Shown here: positions 36,289 through 45,021 of the stretch, one piece after another
Numbering within the stretch: position 1 is the stretch's first letter
Layout of the letters: every line of letters starts with the position of its first letter
Assembly (NCBI GenBank): GCA_903231505.1
Contig: CAFBRK010000034.1
Span: 18,954-82,953, forward strand
Direction: 5' to 3'
DNA length: 64,000 bases
Origin: Olavius algarvensis associated proteobacterium Delta 3
Lineage (GTDB): Bacteria; Desulfobacterota; Desulfobacteria; Desulfobacterales; CAFBRK01
The notes under the pieces: model-generated
Database searches by the model: none
What the model was told of the DNA's origin: nothing
Seen by the model: only the letters and a program-made list of their open reading frames with translations
Position numbers and translations under genes: made by a program

Positions 36289-37484
36289 AACGTGTTTCCT
36301 CCTTCGTTCCAGTGGGTCGATCGCGGCGGAATTTGCGGGTCAACTCTATCCGGGCCATTTAAGAGCGCTTCGTAAGCGCACGCCGTTGTCTCGGCAGCCT
36401 GCTCCCAGGAGCAGGCTGCCGCCGTCGCCCACGCGTTCCGAGCCATAGGTTCCCGGACATCCGGGTTCAGGAGCGTCTCGATCCGCCCGGCGACAGCCGC
36501 AGAATCGGTCCGGTCGACGACAAATCCGTTTTGCCCTTCGACAACCAGGTCCCGGGCGCCGACCGTCTGGCTGATAACCACCGGAAGAGACGCTGCCATG
36601 GCTTCAAGAACCACGAGACCGAAAGTGTCAAACCGGGAAAGCATGGCAAACAGGTCCGCAGCCAGATACACCTGCTCGATACCCTTTTCCCAGACACCGG
36701 CGAACCGGACATCGTCCGATATGCCGAAACCATCCGCCATATTCTGATATTTGCGGATATTCCCCTTACCGACAACCAGCAATTTAAGACCGGATTCGGG
36801 CCGCTGAGCACAGGCCATGGCCATGGCCGCCATCAGAAAATCAAGCCCTTTAATGTGAAAATTCATGCCCGCAAACAGAATGACGGTGTCGCTCCTGTCG
36901 AGCCCGAAACGCGACCGCACCTCCCGACGACACGCTTCCCGGTCGATTCTTTCGTATGGGTGGGTGTCGATGCCGGGATGGACCACTTGTACCAGAGGGG
37001 ACGCGTCGGGGAAATAGTCGAAAAATTTCTCCCGGGCCAGAGACGAGACTGCCAGAATACGACGCAGGCCCGGATAATAAATGAGCTGCTGCTCGACCCG
37101 ACCCAGGACCCGATCGTAAAGGCTCATCCGCTTTCTCCGGACATCCCGAACCCACAGGGGGTGGGGGATACTGTGCATGGTAAACAGATCGGCCCTGAAT
37201 ATGCGTTCATGGGTGTGGACCAGGTCGAAGTCATGGTCGTGGACGAATCGGTCCACAGAACGGGCAAAGCTCCAGGTCGACAAAAAACGTGGAAATCCGA
37301 TCCGGTGCATCTTGTGAAACGCAACACTTCCGGATGGATCGCTCCAGCGGTTTGCCAGAACGTGGCATTCGAATCGCGGATCCGCGGCCAGACGCTCCGT
37401 CAGTTCGTAGACAAAACGCTCTCCCCCACCGACCAGCCCATATCGGGGTACGACCACGGCAATCTTGTGAGAACGCTTCGCCAT
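36285..37484 (-). CDS. Family 4 glycosyltransferase (WaaG-like)
   Basis: GT-B enzyme of about 399 residues. The N-terminal YGLVGGGERFVYELTERLA binds the acceptor, and a C-terminal GT1 domain contains HPGIDTHPYERI near residue 160, ILFAGMNFHIKGLDFLMAAM near 195 and the donor motif SRFDTFGLVVLEAMAASLPVV near 288. The similarity to LPS glucosyltransferase I (WaaG) is good. ATG 37484 follows the upstream stop by a few bases; a TTG two codons earlier is possible. Confidence 0.87.
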   Translation of the reverse strand: MAKRSHKIAVVVPRYGLVGGGERFVYELTERLAADPRFECHVLANRWSDPSGSVAFHKMHRIGFPRFLSTWSFARSVDRFVHDHDFDLVHTHERIFRADLFTMHSIPHPLWVRDVRRKRMSLYDRVLGRVEQQLIYYPGLRRILAVSSLAREKFFDYFPDASPLVQVVHPGIDTHPYERIDREACRREVRSRFGLDRSDTVILFAGMNFHIKGLDFLMAAMAMACAQRPESGLKLLVVGKGNIRKYQNMADGFGISDDVRFAGVWEKGIEQVYLAADLFAMLSRFDTFGLVVLEAMAASLPVVISQTVGARDLVVEGQNGFVVDRTDSAAVAGRIETLLNPDVREPMARNAWATAAACSWEQAAETTACAYEALLNGPDRVDPQIPPRSTHWNEGGNTL

Positions 37485-37490
37485 AGTCAA

Positions 37491-38588
37491 TCAACCCGGC
37501 AACCCACTGATGAATTTTTCGATATGCGGCCACACCCGGGTGGTGATTTCGCCGACTGAAAGCTCTTCCATGCACCGGCTGATACCGCTCGAATTGCAGC
37601 CTTTCTGGCTGCAGGGGATGCAATCCATGTCCTTGTGGACCACGACATGCTGTTTCCCCCTCGGCGCCCACGCATCCATGGAAGAAGGTCCGAAAATACC
37701 GACGGTCGGAACCCCCACAGCTGCCGCAAGATGAAGACCGGCACTGTCGATACCGATAAACAGGCCGCTCATTTTGAGCAACGCCGCATAGTCGCTGAGC
37801 GTAGTCTTTCCGGCAAGGTTCACCAACCGTGCTTCCGGACAGGCATGACGGAGGGCTTCAGCGCGGGAACGGTCTTCGGGACCGCCCGCCAGAACCATGG
37901 GGAGATGGAAATCCCTTTCAATGGCCCGGATCAGTGCGGTTACCGTCGTCGGGGGAAGTTCCTTGTAGTGCCAGAGAGAAAACGGCTGCAGGACGATAAA
38001 CGGCTGCCCCCGGGGAAGTCCGTGTTGACGCAGAAGCTCGCCGGCCGTTGCTAATTTACGGGAGGATACGGCAATCTTCGGGACGGCATGTCGGGTGTGA
38101 AGGCCGCTCTCGGTCAGTATCTTCAAATAGTAGTCCGAGATCGCCTGACCGGGTTGAAGATCCGGGGCTGCCAGATGGGTAAACACACGGTTTCGCCACA
38201 ACCCGCCGTCATAAGCGAATCTACTGATCCGCAGCGGCGCCCCGGATAAAAGCGCCATCACCGCCCCCCGGGTTCCGGTCCGCAGATCAACGGCCAGGTC
38301 AAATCGGTGACGTCGGAGCCGGCTGAAAAACTCAAACTGGTAGTTGAACCATGCCAGAATCCCCTTCGGCGGATGACCCACCGAGATCGATTCGGAAATC
38401 CACGGGCATTCTTCAAGCAGGCCACCGGCTTTTTCCCGGACCGCCACAACAATTCTGGCAGCGGGAAAATTCTCCCGCAGCGCCTGTATGCAGGGGAACG
38501 AGAGCACCACATCGCCGATATCACCCAGCTGTATCAGTAAAATACGGTGTATGGCCGTATGTCCAAGGGGATGCTCGGATGGCTTCAT
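37491..38588 (-). CDS. Family 9 (heptosyltransferase-type) glycosyltransferase
   Basis: GT9 enzyme with the N-terminal RILLIQLGDIGDVVLSFPCI and the C-terminal donor-site block SGLFIGIDSAGLHLAAAVGVPTVGIFGPSS (near residue 280). C-x2-C cysteines occur in DCIPCSQKGC near 325. It transfers heptose or a related sugar to the LPS core. ATG 38588 is 4 nt after the upstream TAA; an earlier ATG at 38615 overlaps that gene and would add nine residues. It is one of three GT9 genes in the locus. Confidence 0.87.
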   Translation of the reverse strand: MKPSEHPLGHTAIHRILLIQLGDIGDVVLSFPCIQALRENFPAARIVVAVREKAGGLLEECPWISESISVGHPPKGILAWFNYQFEFFSRLRRHRFDLAVDLRTGTRGAVMALLSGAPLRISRFAYDGGLWRNRVFTHLAAPDLQPGQAISDYYLKILTESGLHTRHAVPKIAVSSRKLATAGELLRQHGLPRGQPFIVLQPFSLWHYKELPPTTVTALIRAIERDFHLPMVLAGGPEDRSRAEALRHACPEARLVNLAGKTTLSDYAALLKMSGLFIGIDSAGLHLAAAVGVPTVGIFGPSSMDAWAPRGKQHVVVHKDMDCIPCSQKGCNSSGISRCMEELSVGEITTRVWPHIEKFISGLPG

Positions 38589-38592
38589 TCGT

Positions 38593-39804
38593 TTAGATGC
38601 CGCCGGCGCCGGCATTCGGTCTCTCTGTTTTCATAAATGGTGTTAACAATGCGTTTCGAAAGGCCTCCCGGGAGCATCCATCGGCATAGGTCAACGCAGC
38701 CTGGCGATACCGGTCCAAAACCGGAGACGGCAGGCTCAGCGTCTCAACCATCTTTGTGGAGAGGGCTGCGGCGTTGCCGGAGGTGAACACCTGCCCCAGT
38801 CGGTGGTCCAATACGCGCCGGGCCACAAGGCCCTCGTCCGAAGCGATAATGATCTTGCCTGCCGCTGCAGCGAGGGAAAGGACGCCGCTGGAACCGAAAT
38901 GCCGAACATAGGGCAGAAGTACCACATCGCTGGCACAAAAGCAGAGCCTTTCCTCATCGTCCGAGACGTAGTGGTTCAGGACTTTGGCCTGACCACGTTG
39001 CTGTAATTCTGCCATGCCGTTTTGGATGGCGCTATCCTTGTCCAACTCGCCCGCGCACAGCAGGAGCCATCTGCGTTCTTCGGGACCGGAAAGCATGGCC
39101 TGGATCGCTAGATACAGGCCCTTCCGCCGATCACCGATACCGTAGTGAAGAAAGACTCTGACATCCTCGGAAATGCCCAATGCCCCGCGCGCATCGGATG
39201 CCGTCAGGTCAAACCGACCGGACCAGGGGTCCGGGAGGAAGTGATACAGCGCCGAATCCGTTAGCCCGGCATACAGATATTCGTCGAGAAGATACAGGCG
39301 TTTGAACCAACCGGCCCGGCACAAACGCCGGAAGCCGATGCGCTTCAGAAAATTGCCGGGGCTCACCCCGGTGGGCGCCAGAAATCGGGGACGAAAATAA
39401 ACCCCATTGATGCGTCCCTGAAGCCCGCTGGGCGGCTCCAGTCCAATGGCGGCCCGTCGGAGACAGCCCGAGGCGACCTCGTCGAAATTGTTTAAAAAAG
39501 CTTCATCGGCTCCGGCTTCTTCCATGCAGGCGGCCAGCGCGCTGAGTTTTCCGCCTCCCCGAAACCGGTCCGAAGCATCAAACAGGGAGACGATCGGAAC
39601 GGCATCCACAAGCTGGTCCAGTTGGTTTCGAATTTTGTCAATGGGCCCGGGCCGGTCGTCAACCGCCAATGTAACACGAAACCCCGCCGATAAAAAATCC
39701 TCGGTGATATATTGAAGCCAGCTCAGGTGGTGCCCCCCTAGTCGGGGTTCGAACAGCAGGATGTGCGTGGCCTCAGGAGTCATCACGGTCCGTTCCCGTT
39801 TCAT
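38593..39804 (-). CDS. GT4-type glycosyltransferase
   Basis: 403-residue GT-B protein. The N-terminus THILLFEPRLGGHHLSWLQYI is typical of the GT4 branch; the C-terminal domain contains VFLHYGIGDRRKGLYLAIQAM near residue 200 and VVLLPYVRHFGSSGVLSLAAAAG near 305, with the loop and Glu-poor form of the donor motif. Its place between GT9 and GT2 genes shows a role in LPS outer-core or O-chain assembly. Donor and acceptor are unknown. An ATG at 39783 is an alternative start. Confidence 0.78.
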   Translation of the reverse strand: MKRERTVMTPEATHILLFEPRLGGHHLSWLQYITEDFLSAGFRVTLAVDDRPGPIDKIRNQLDQLVDAVPIVSLFDASDRFRGGGKLSALAACMEEAGADEAFLNNFDEVASGCLRRAAIGLEPPSGLQGRINGVYFRPRFLAPTGVSPGNFLKRIGFRRLCRAGWFKRLYLLDEYLYAGLTDSALYHFLPDPWSGRFDLTASDARGALGISEDVRVFLHYGIGDRRKGLYLAIQAMLSGPEERRWLLLCAGELDKDSAIQNGMAELQQRGQAKVLNHYVSDDEERLCFCASDVVLLPYVRHFGSSGVLSLAAAAGKIIIASDEGLVARRVLDHRLGQVFTSGNAAALSTKMVETLSLPSPVLDRYRQAALTYADGCSREAFRNALLTPFMKTERPNAGAGGI

Positions 39805-39852
39805 TGCCGATTGCGACGCACCGGCCGCCCCGGTAGGGTCGGCACCCTTCGA

Positions 39853-40638
39853 TTACAGATCGTCCTTGTGCTGTCGATAAAAACGCTCATTCGGATACTG
39901 CTCCGGTCCGGGATCATCTATCGTCACCGGTGTTTCGAACATCCCCTGGAGACCTTCCGGATCGGGCCGGTATTTCTTTTCGAACATGAATCGACGATTG
40001 AACAGGCTGTACTTGGTGCCGGAGTGGGTCTGAATGTTCAACGGGCTGTAGGTGCGCACCGAATCTTCCGAATAATTCTCAAATCCGCGCAGCTTGAAGC
40101 TGGCAATTGGCCTTCCGAAAGCGTGCAGATAGCGCCATGTCATGTCGCCGTCTTCTTCACCGATTCCCAGGAGGCGCTCGTCAAAATACCCCAGCTCGTC
40201 GATCTCCTCCCTGTTGGCCACAAAGTGCGACCAGGACCGGTTGATAAGAAATGTCCTGCCCTTGTTCCGACGGATGCACTTGCGAATGCGATCGACAAAT
40301 CCTGTGTCGGTCACCATGATATCATCGTTTAGCATGAGCACATGGGGATGGGTGGCGTGGACGAGGATGGTATTCCATAGCTTGGAAATTCCCCGAAAAC
40401 GCGGGAATAAAACCGGAAACACGCCGGGTTGCTCGGAGATGAAGGCCAGGACCCGGCGACGATAGTCCTCGTCGAATTCCATGTTATGCTCGCCGTTGAC
40501 GGTCACGATGATCTCGAGGTCGGTGTCGCAATGCCGGAGCTGTGTCACGAGCGGCACAAAATATTCTTCTAGCCGAGCCTTAAAGGTCGTAATCCCGACA
40601 GAAAGCGGTGTCGGCTCAGCACGTTTCGAAAATATCAT
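39853..40638 (-). CDS. Glycosyltransferase family 2-like protein
   Basis: 261-residue GT-A-like enzyme: LSVGITTFKARLEEYFVPLV at the start, IIVTVNGEH near residue 43, and the metal motif VLMLNDDIMV near 97. SWSHFVANREEIDELGYFDER and GIGEEDGDMTWRYLHAFG follow, the latter holding the likely catalytic acidic residues. ATG 40638 overlaps the GT9 stop (ATGA); the longer upstream frame is antisense to GT9 coding and rejected. A sugar donor cannot be predicted. Confidence 0.78.
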   Translation of the reverse strand: MIFSKRAEPTPLSVGITTFKARLEEYFVPLVTQLRHCDTDLEIIVTVNGEHNMEFDEDYRRRVLAFISEQPGVFPVLFPRFRGISKLWNTILVHATHPHVLMLNDDIMVTDTGFVDRIRKCIRRNKGRTFLINRSWSHFVANREEIDELGYFDERLLGIGEEDGDMTWRYLHAFGRPIASFKLRGFENYSEDSVRTYSPLNIQTHSGTKYSLFNRRFMFEKKYRPDPEGLQGMFETPVTIDDPGPEQYPNERFYRQHKDDL

Positions 40639-41705
40639 GGCTTCCCCTTGTCTTGACGAGTAGCGGCAAGCACCGAGTGACAGGCGTCCATCACCTGATC
40701 CACGGTTATATTTGTCATACACTCCGGATGGGCGCAATCTCTCCGATAGCAGGGACTGCATGGGAGCCCGGATCGAACGATCCGGTGGCCGCTGCCATAG
40801 GGGCCGGTCCGCCAGGGCGCCGTGGGACCAAACAGGGCGATGGTGGGTGTGCCAACGGCCGCTGCCAGGTGCATCGGGCCGGTGTCCGTGGTGACCACAG
40901 CGGAAACACCTTCGAAAAGGGCGGCAAGCTCCATCAAAGAGGTACGACCGGCCACATTCAGGGCGGGGTGCTGCATATCGCCGATAATGGCGTCAATCAT
41001 CGGACAATCTTCCGAAGCCCCGGTAAATAGAATTCGGGCCCCGTAGGCATCAATAATCCGGTCGGCCAGGCGGGAAAATTTCCGCCGTTCCCAGAGTTTG
41101 GTTTCCCATTTGGCTGCCGGGTTCATCGCCAGCAGCGGTCCGGCAAGATTGCCCGGCACTCGATCCAGCAGGGCCTGACTCCGCCGGCGGTCCGGTTCCC
41201 GGATGGGAAGTCGGTATGCCACAACGTCCGCCGGTATTCCGATGGCACGCAGCATGTGCAGCCCCCGATCCAGCGCATGGACTTCCATGGAGATGGGCGG
41301 GATCCGCTCATTTAAGAATAACCAGCTCGACTCCATGTGCTCCATGCCCCGTCCGAAACCGACCTTTCGATCCCCGCGGGCCAGGGCGATCCAGATGCTG
41401 CTTTTCAAAAGGGCCTGAAAATCGAGGACCAGCTGGTAGCGGGTGTCCCGGATCCGTCGAACAAACCTGAAGATATCCGGGATCGTTTGTTTCAGGTGAC
41501 GCCGGTTGAAACGATCGATCCATGTTTTGCGCGGCACGACGATGACCCGGTCCAGTGCCGGATGGCCGACCACCAGCCCGGCCGCGGTCTCCTCCACCAG
41601 CCAGGTGATGTGCGCCTCCGGGTAGTGTCGCCGGATTGCATTGAGCGCCGGAAGGGTATGGATGACATCACCGATGGCGCTGAGTTTGACGATGAGGATA
41701 TTCAC
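40635..41705 (-). CDS. waaC: LPS heptosyltransferase I (WaaC-like, GT9)
   Basis: GT9 enzyme of 356 residues, probably adding the first heptose to Kdo2-lipid A. It starts with MNILIVKLSAIGDVIHTLPA; the ADP-heptose site is in TTDTGPMHLAAAVGTPTIALF near residue 255, followed by RTGPYGSGHRIV. WaaC-type features include ITWLVEETAAGLV near 35. GTG 41705 overlaps the waaF stop by 4 nt. Assignment as WaaC rather than another heptosyltransferase is by similarity and pairing with waaF. Confidence 0.87.
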   Translation of the reverse strand: MNILIVKLSAIGDVIHTLPALNAIRRHYPEAHITWLVEETAAGLVVGHPALDRVIVVPRKTWIDRFNRRHLKQTIPDIFRFVRRIRDTRYQLVLDFQALLKSSIWIALARGDRKVGFGRGMEHMESSWLFLNERIPPISMEVHALDRGLHMLRAIGIPADVVAYRLPIREPDRRRSQALLDRVPGNLAGPLLAMNPAAKWETKLWERRKFSRLADRIIDAYGARILFTGASEDCPMIDAIIGDMQHPALNVAGRTSLMELAALFEGVSAVVTTDTGPMHLAAAVGTPTIALFGPTAPWRTGPYGSGHRIVRSGLPCSPCYRRDCAHPECMTNITVDQVMDACHSVLAATRQDKGKP

Positions 41706-42742
41706 AGAAACTCCCTGGTCGCCTCAAAAACCATATCCACCGTAATGAGATTCATGCAGTTCAGATGCCCGAGTGGGCATTCCGGCTTGAGGCAGGGGCT
41801 GCAGTCTATCGGAACACGGACGACGCGGCCGTTGGTGCTCGCCGGACCGGTGGCCACCGGGTCGGTGGAACCAAAAATAGCGATCAACGGGACATTCAGA
41901 GCCGCTGCGACATGCATCAGTCCGGAATCGTTCGTGATAAACAAATCACACCGCTGAATCAGGGCGATGGCCTCCCCAAGACGGGTCTGCCCGCAGAAAT
42001 CAATGGCCGTTCCCTCCATCCGGGAAGTCAGGACGCGTCCCAGATCCTTGTCGCCGGGTCCGCCGAAAAGCACAAGTTTTACCCCGTACGCATCCTGCAA
42101 CTTGTCCGCCAGGCGGGCAAACCGATCGGTGGGCCACTGTTTGGCCGGGCCATAGGCAGCACTCGCGTTCAACCCGACCAGGCGATCCCCGGGGCGCACA
42201 CCGTGCTTACGCAACAGGCTTTCCGCGAGGACGGCATCCTCCCGGCCGGTAAACAGCTCCAGATTCGCGCTGTCGGTCCATAGACCGGTCCCTGTCAGAA
42301 TTTCCATGTAATAGTGGGTCTGATGGACCTTTCGAACCGCCGGCGTCCGCCGAACCGGATGGGTCAGAAGGAGCCGCCGGCCATCGGAATCAAACCCGAT
42401 GCGCAATGGGATCCCGGCCAGCCAGGTAATCAAGGCGGCTTCAAACGCATTCTGGAGCAGTATGGCCGCATCGAACTGATATCGCCGGAGATCCTTTGCC
42501 AACCGCAATTTCCCCATCCATCCACGGTGACGGCCGGCAGCATCGTAAGGAATCCGAGCGTCGATGTGAGGGCAATGATCGAAAAGCGGCATGACCCAGG
42601 GTTTGGCAAGCAGGCCGATATGCACCCCGGGGAAGTTCATCCGTATCGCTCGCAGCGCCGGAGTGGTCATCACGGCATCACCGATCCAATTGGTCGACCG
42701 GATTAAAAGACGTCGGATGTTCCGTTTTTCAGACAGTTTCAT
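41702..42742 (-). CDS. waaF: LPS heptosyltransferase II (WaaF)
   Basis: GT9 enzyme of 346 residues adding the second heptose. Typical WaaF opening RLLIRSTNWIGDAVMTTPAL, then GLNASAAYGPAKQWPTDRFA near residue 178, and the donor block LFITNDSGLMHVAAALNVPLIAIFGSTDP near 262 with ATGPAS after it. Cysteines in CSPCLKPECPLGH near 310 are common in this family. ATG 42742 is used; a TTG one codon before is possible. It is the first gene after a 260-nt gap. Confidence 0.9.
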   Translation of the reverse strand: MKLSEKRNIRRLLIRSTNWIGDAVMTTPALRAIRMNFPGVHIGLLAKPWVMPLFDHCPHIDARIPYDAAGRHRGWMGKLRLAKDLRRYQFDAAILLQNAFEAALITWLAGIPLRIGFDSDGRRLLLTHPVRRTPAVRKVHQTHYYMEILTGTGLWTDSANLELFTGREDAVLAESLLRKHGVRPGDRLVGLNASAAYGPAKQWPTDRFARLADKLQDAYGVKLVLFGGPGDKDLGRVLTSRMEGTAIDFCGQTRLGEAIALIQRCDLFITNDSGLMHVAAALNVPLIAIFGSTDPVATGPASTNGRVVRVPIDCSPCLKPECPLGHLNCMNLITVDMVFEATREFL

Positions 42743-42800
42743 CAACCAATGATCTACAAACGATTGTGGTTGTCATAAAGAGGTACCGGTTGAGGCTTCA

Positions 42801-42864
42801 ATTTCTGTCGTCATGCCGGACGTGATCGCCGCGGGATTCGGGAGCTATGACCGGCTTCCAGAAA
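42801..42864. repeat. Degenerate inverted repeat upstream of waaF
   Basis: TTTCTG ... GCCGG on the left and CCGGC ... CAGAAA on the right form a degenerate inverted repeat. It includes GTCGTCATGCCGGACGTGAT, a form of intergenic repeat seen in sulfate-reducer genomes (from memory). CCCCCGGAGTGACGCCGGGG follows at about 42886-42905. The rest of this 260-nt gap shows no gene. Confidence 0.4.
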
Positions 42865-43004
42865 CGTCTTGCGGGTTAGCGGGTTCCCCCGGAGTGACGC
42901 CGGGGTTGTTTGACGCTCCGTCATGGTAACAGGCCGAATCCAGTCGGAACGGCATTTTGGCAATTGTTCCAACCCCGAGAATAATCGGAAAGGATCGGCA
43001 GCGA

Positions 43005-43919
43005 TTATTCTGTTTTACGTGGCCACGGGTGATATGGCGGGGTCTTCCATCGCTGGTGGACCCAGAACCACTGGTCCGGGTAGCGGCGGACAAAATCTTC
43101 GATGACAGCGTTATAACGCTGCGTATTTTCTTCCAGATCCTTGATTTTGTCCCCGGTTCGGATCAGGGGCACTTCGGCGCTGATCTCCACCATGAATCCA
43201 CCGGTTTCCCGGACCAGGAAAATGGGGACCACCGGTGCCCCGGTCTTCAACGCGAGCAGCGCCATTCCCTTGTTGGTGCATGCGCGATGCCCGAAAAAAT
43301 CTGCAAATACCCCTTCGTACCAGTCCACATTCTGATCCATGAGGATAGCGAATATTTCACCCCGAAGGAGAGCTTTCAAAACCCGCCGGGCCGACTTTGC
43401 CGTGGGAATCATCCGGGCACCGAATCGGGATCGCAGTTCGGTGATAAATCGTTCGAGTACCGGAGAGTCCAGGGGCCGATAGAGGACATTCACCGGCAGG
43501 TTGACCATGGCCCCGACAATCGGCAGCAGTTCCCAGTTGCCGGCATGACCGGTCAGCATGAGAATCCCTTTGCCCTTTCGCAGCGCGTGGGTAAAATTCA
43601 AATGCCCCTTTACCCTGAAATGCCGCTTCAGTTCCTCGAGCGGCAGGCGCATGGACCAGCTGATTTCGAACAACATCCGAACCAGGTTCCGAAATACGGT
43701 CAGGGCAATCCTTCGATTCTGTGCCGGGGTGTGCCCCTCTCCAAAGGCCCGTTCCAGATTATTCAAAGCGATGGTGCGGTGTCTCTTATCCAAGTGAAAC
43801 AGGACCCAACCCAGACGATCTGCTATTTTCCCGGCTGTTTGTGGGGAAACACACCCCAGACACCGGAACAGCCACTTGAGTACCCCATAGCCCAGGCTTT
43901 CTCGAATATGTGATGTCAT
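43005..43919 (-). CDS. lpxL: Lipid A late acyltransferase (LpxL/HtrB family)
   Basis: Membrane-anchored acyltransferase adding a secondary acyl chain to Kdo2-lipid A. The catalytic HX4E motif is in LMLTGHAGNWELLPIVG near residue 125. NVLYRPLDSPVLERFI near 152 and AILMDQNVDWYEGVFADFFG near 195 are typical of the family. An N-terminal hydrophobic stretch acts as anchor. Length 304 is standard. A carbamoyltransferase relic lies directly upstream. Confidence 0.9.
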   Translation of the reverse strand: MTSHIRESLGYGVLKWLFRCLGCVSPQTAGKIADRLGWVLFHLDKRHRTIALNNLERAFGEGHTPAQNRRIALTVFRNLVRMLFEISWSMRLPLEELKRHFRVKGHLNFTHALRKGKGILMLTGHAGNWELLPIVGAMVNLPVNVLYRPLDSPVLERFITELRSRFGARMIPTAKSARRVLKALLRGEIFAILMDQNVDWYEGVFADFFGHRACTNKGMALLALKTGAPVVPIFLVRETGGFMVEISAEVPLIRTGDKIKDLEENTQRYNAVIEDFVRRYPDQWFWVHQRWKTPPYHPWPRKTE

Positions 43920-43934
43920 TTCAGAAGGATATCC

Positions 43935-44118
43935 CTATCCTAAAATGGCGTAAATAAAGGATGCCGCAGCGGTTCCTTCGGTGAACACGATACGGGCGCC
44001 GAGCAATATGTGAACGAGAAAAATGGGCGGCGGCAAAGATATCCCCATCTTTGATCAATGCAGCGGCGCTGTCGTGATAAACCCATGAAATACCGGGGAT
44101 GTGCACCGCAGCCTTCAT
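43935..44118 (-). pseudogene. Relic of a carbamoyltransferase (NodU/CmcH family) N-terminus
   Basis: From 44118, residues ISWVYHDSAAALIKDGDIFA match the very conserved start of carbamoyltransferases (GIS.FYHDSAAAL..DG.I.AA). After about 35 residues similarity stops. A shifted frame then reads ILLGARIVFTEGTAAASFIY to a TAG at 43935-43937, which looks like the end of a membrane protein. This suggests a gene mostly removed by internal deletion and fused to a second fragment. The full family is about 600 residues. The 111 nt to its right (44119-44229) hold nothing recognisable. Confidence 0.6.
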
Positions 44119-44229
44119 ATTGTCCGGATCATATCAAACAAGTATTGGTTTACGTGAAATAAACGATCTGCTCTGTATCAAGTTTGTATGGCTTTTTCAA
44201 ATTTCGTGCCGTGAGAGAAGAAACCAACC

Positions 44230-45021
44230 TTATCGGAAATCGACACCGGATGAGCGGTGAGGCGTGGCATGGGGCAGCGACATTTCCCATGCTTTGGAAT
44301 GTTTCAGGAAAATATACCAGGACGAATTCATGGCGATGATCAAACCGGGGAGGCCGTCGAAAAGGCCTTTTTTCCAGAGATAGCATTCGATAAATTTGCC
44401 CATGGCATGGATGACCCCGGCAACCACGAACCACCCTTTTTTAGGACCCCGCTGTTCGGCGTAGACATCGGAAAATTTGTCAATGGTGGCCAGGTGGTCG
44501 GAAATGTCCCGATACACGTAATGAAGAATCGGATGTGTAAGCTGTGCGGTACGCCCATCGACCCGCAGTTGCTCGTGCAGGACGTCTTCGCTCCAATGGC
44601 CCCGACCCCGTCGCACCAGGCGCATCTTGCGATCCGGGAACCAGCCGCCATGACGGATCCAGCGATCCAGATAGCGAGAGAGCCGCGGCATCGAAAACCC
44701 GGCCAGATCCGCATCGGCATCGGAAATGGCCCGGATCATCTCCCGGGCGAGCGCTTCGGATACCGTTTCATCGGCATCCAGGTTCAGGATCCATTCCGCC
44801 GACACCGCCTCCAGTGCGAACTGTTTTTGGGCAGCATAGCCAAGCCAGTCCTGGTGGATCACCCGGGCACCCATCCGGCGGCACAGGTCCGGCGTGCCGT
44901 CCGAGCTGCCGGAGTCCACAACGACGATCTCGTCGGCGAATGCCGCACTTTCTATCAATCGCGTGATGCGATCGGCCTCGTTTTTCGCAATAACGGCGAT
45001 GCCGATACGGGTCTTGCTCAT
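44230..45021 (-). CDS. WaaE/KdtX-like family 2 glycosyltransferase
   Basis: GT-A enzyme of 263 residues close to the LPS core beta-1,4-glucosyltransferase WaaE. It begins RIGIAVIAKNEADRITRLIE; EIVVVDSGSSDGT lies near residue 31 and WILNLDADETVSEALA near 74 carries the DxD metal site. GGWFPDRKMRLVRRGRGHW and VLHEQLRVDG near 125-150 are typical. ATG 45021 has GGGGAGG upstream and overlaps the lpxK stop. A likely core sugar transferase; donor inferred. Confidence 0.87.
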   Translation of the reverse strand: MSKTRIGIAVIAKNEADRITRLIESAAFADEIVVVDSGSSDGTPDLCRRMGARVIHQDWLGYAAQKQFALEAVSAEWILNLDADETVSEALAREMIRAISDADADLAGFSMPRLSRYLDRWIRHGGWFPDRKMRLVRRGRGHWSEDVLHEQLRVDGRTAQLTHPILHYVYRDISDHLATIDKFSDVYAEQRGPKKGWFVVAGVIHAMGKFIECYLWKKGLFDGLPGLIIAMNSSWYIFLKHSKAWEMSLPHATPHRSSGVDFR

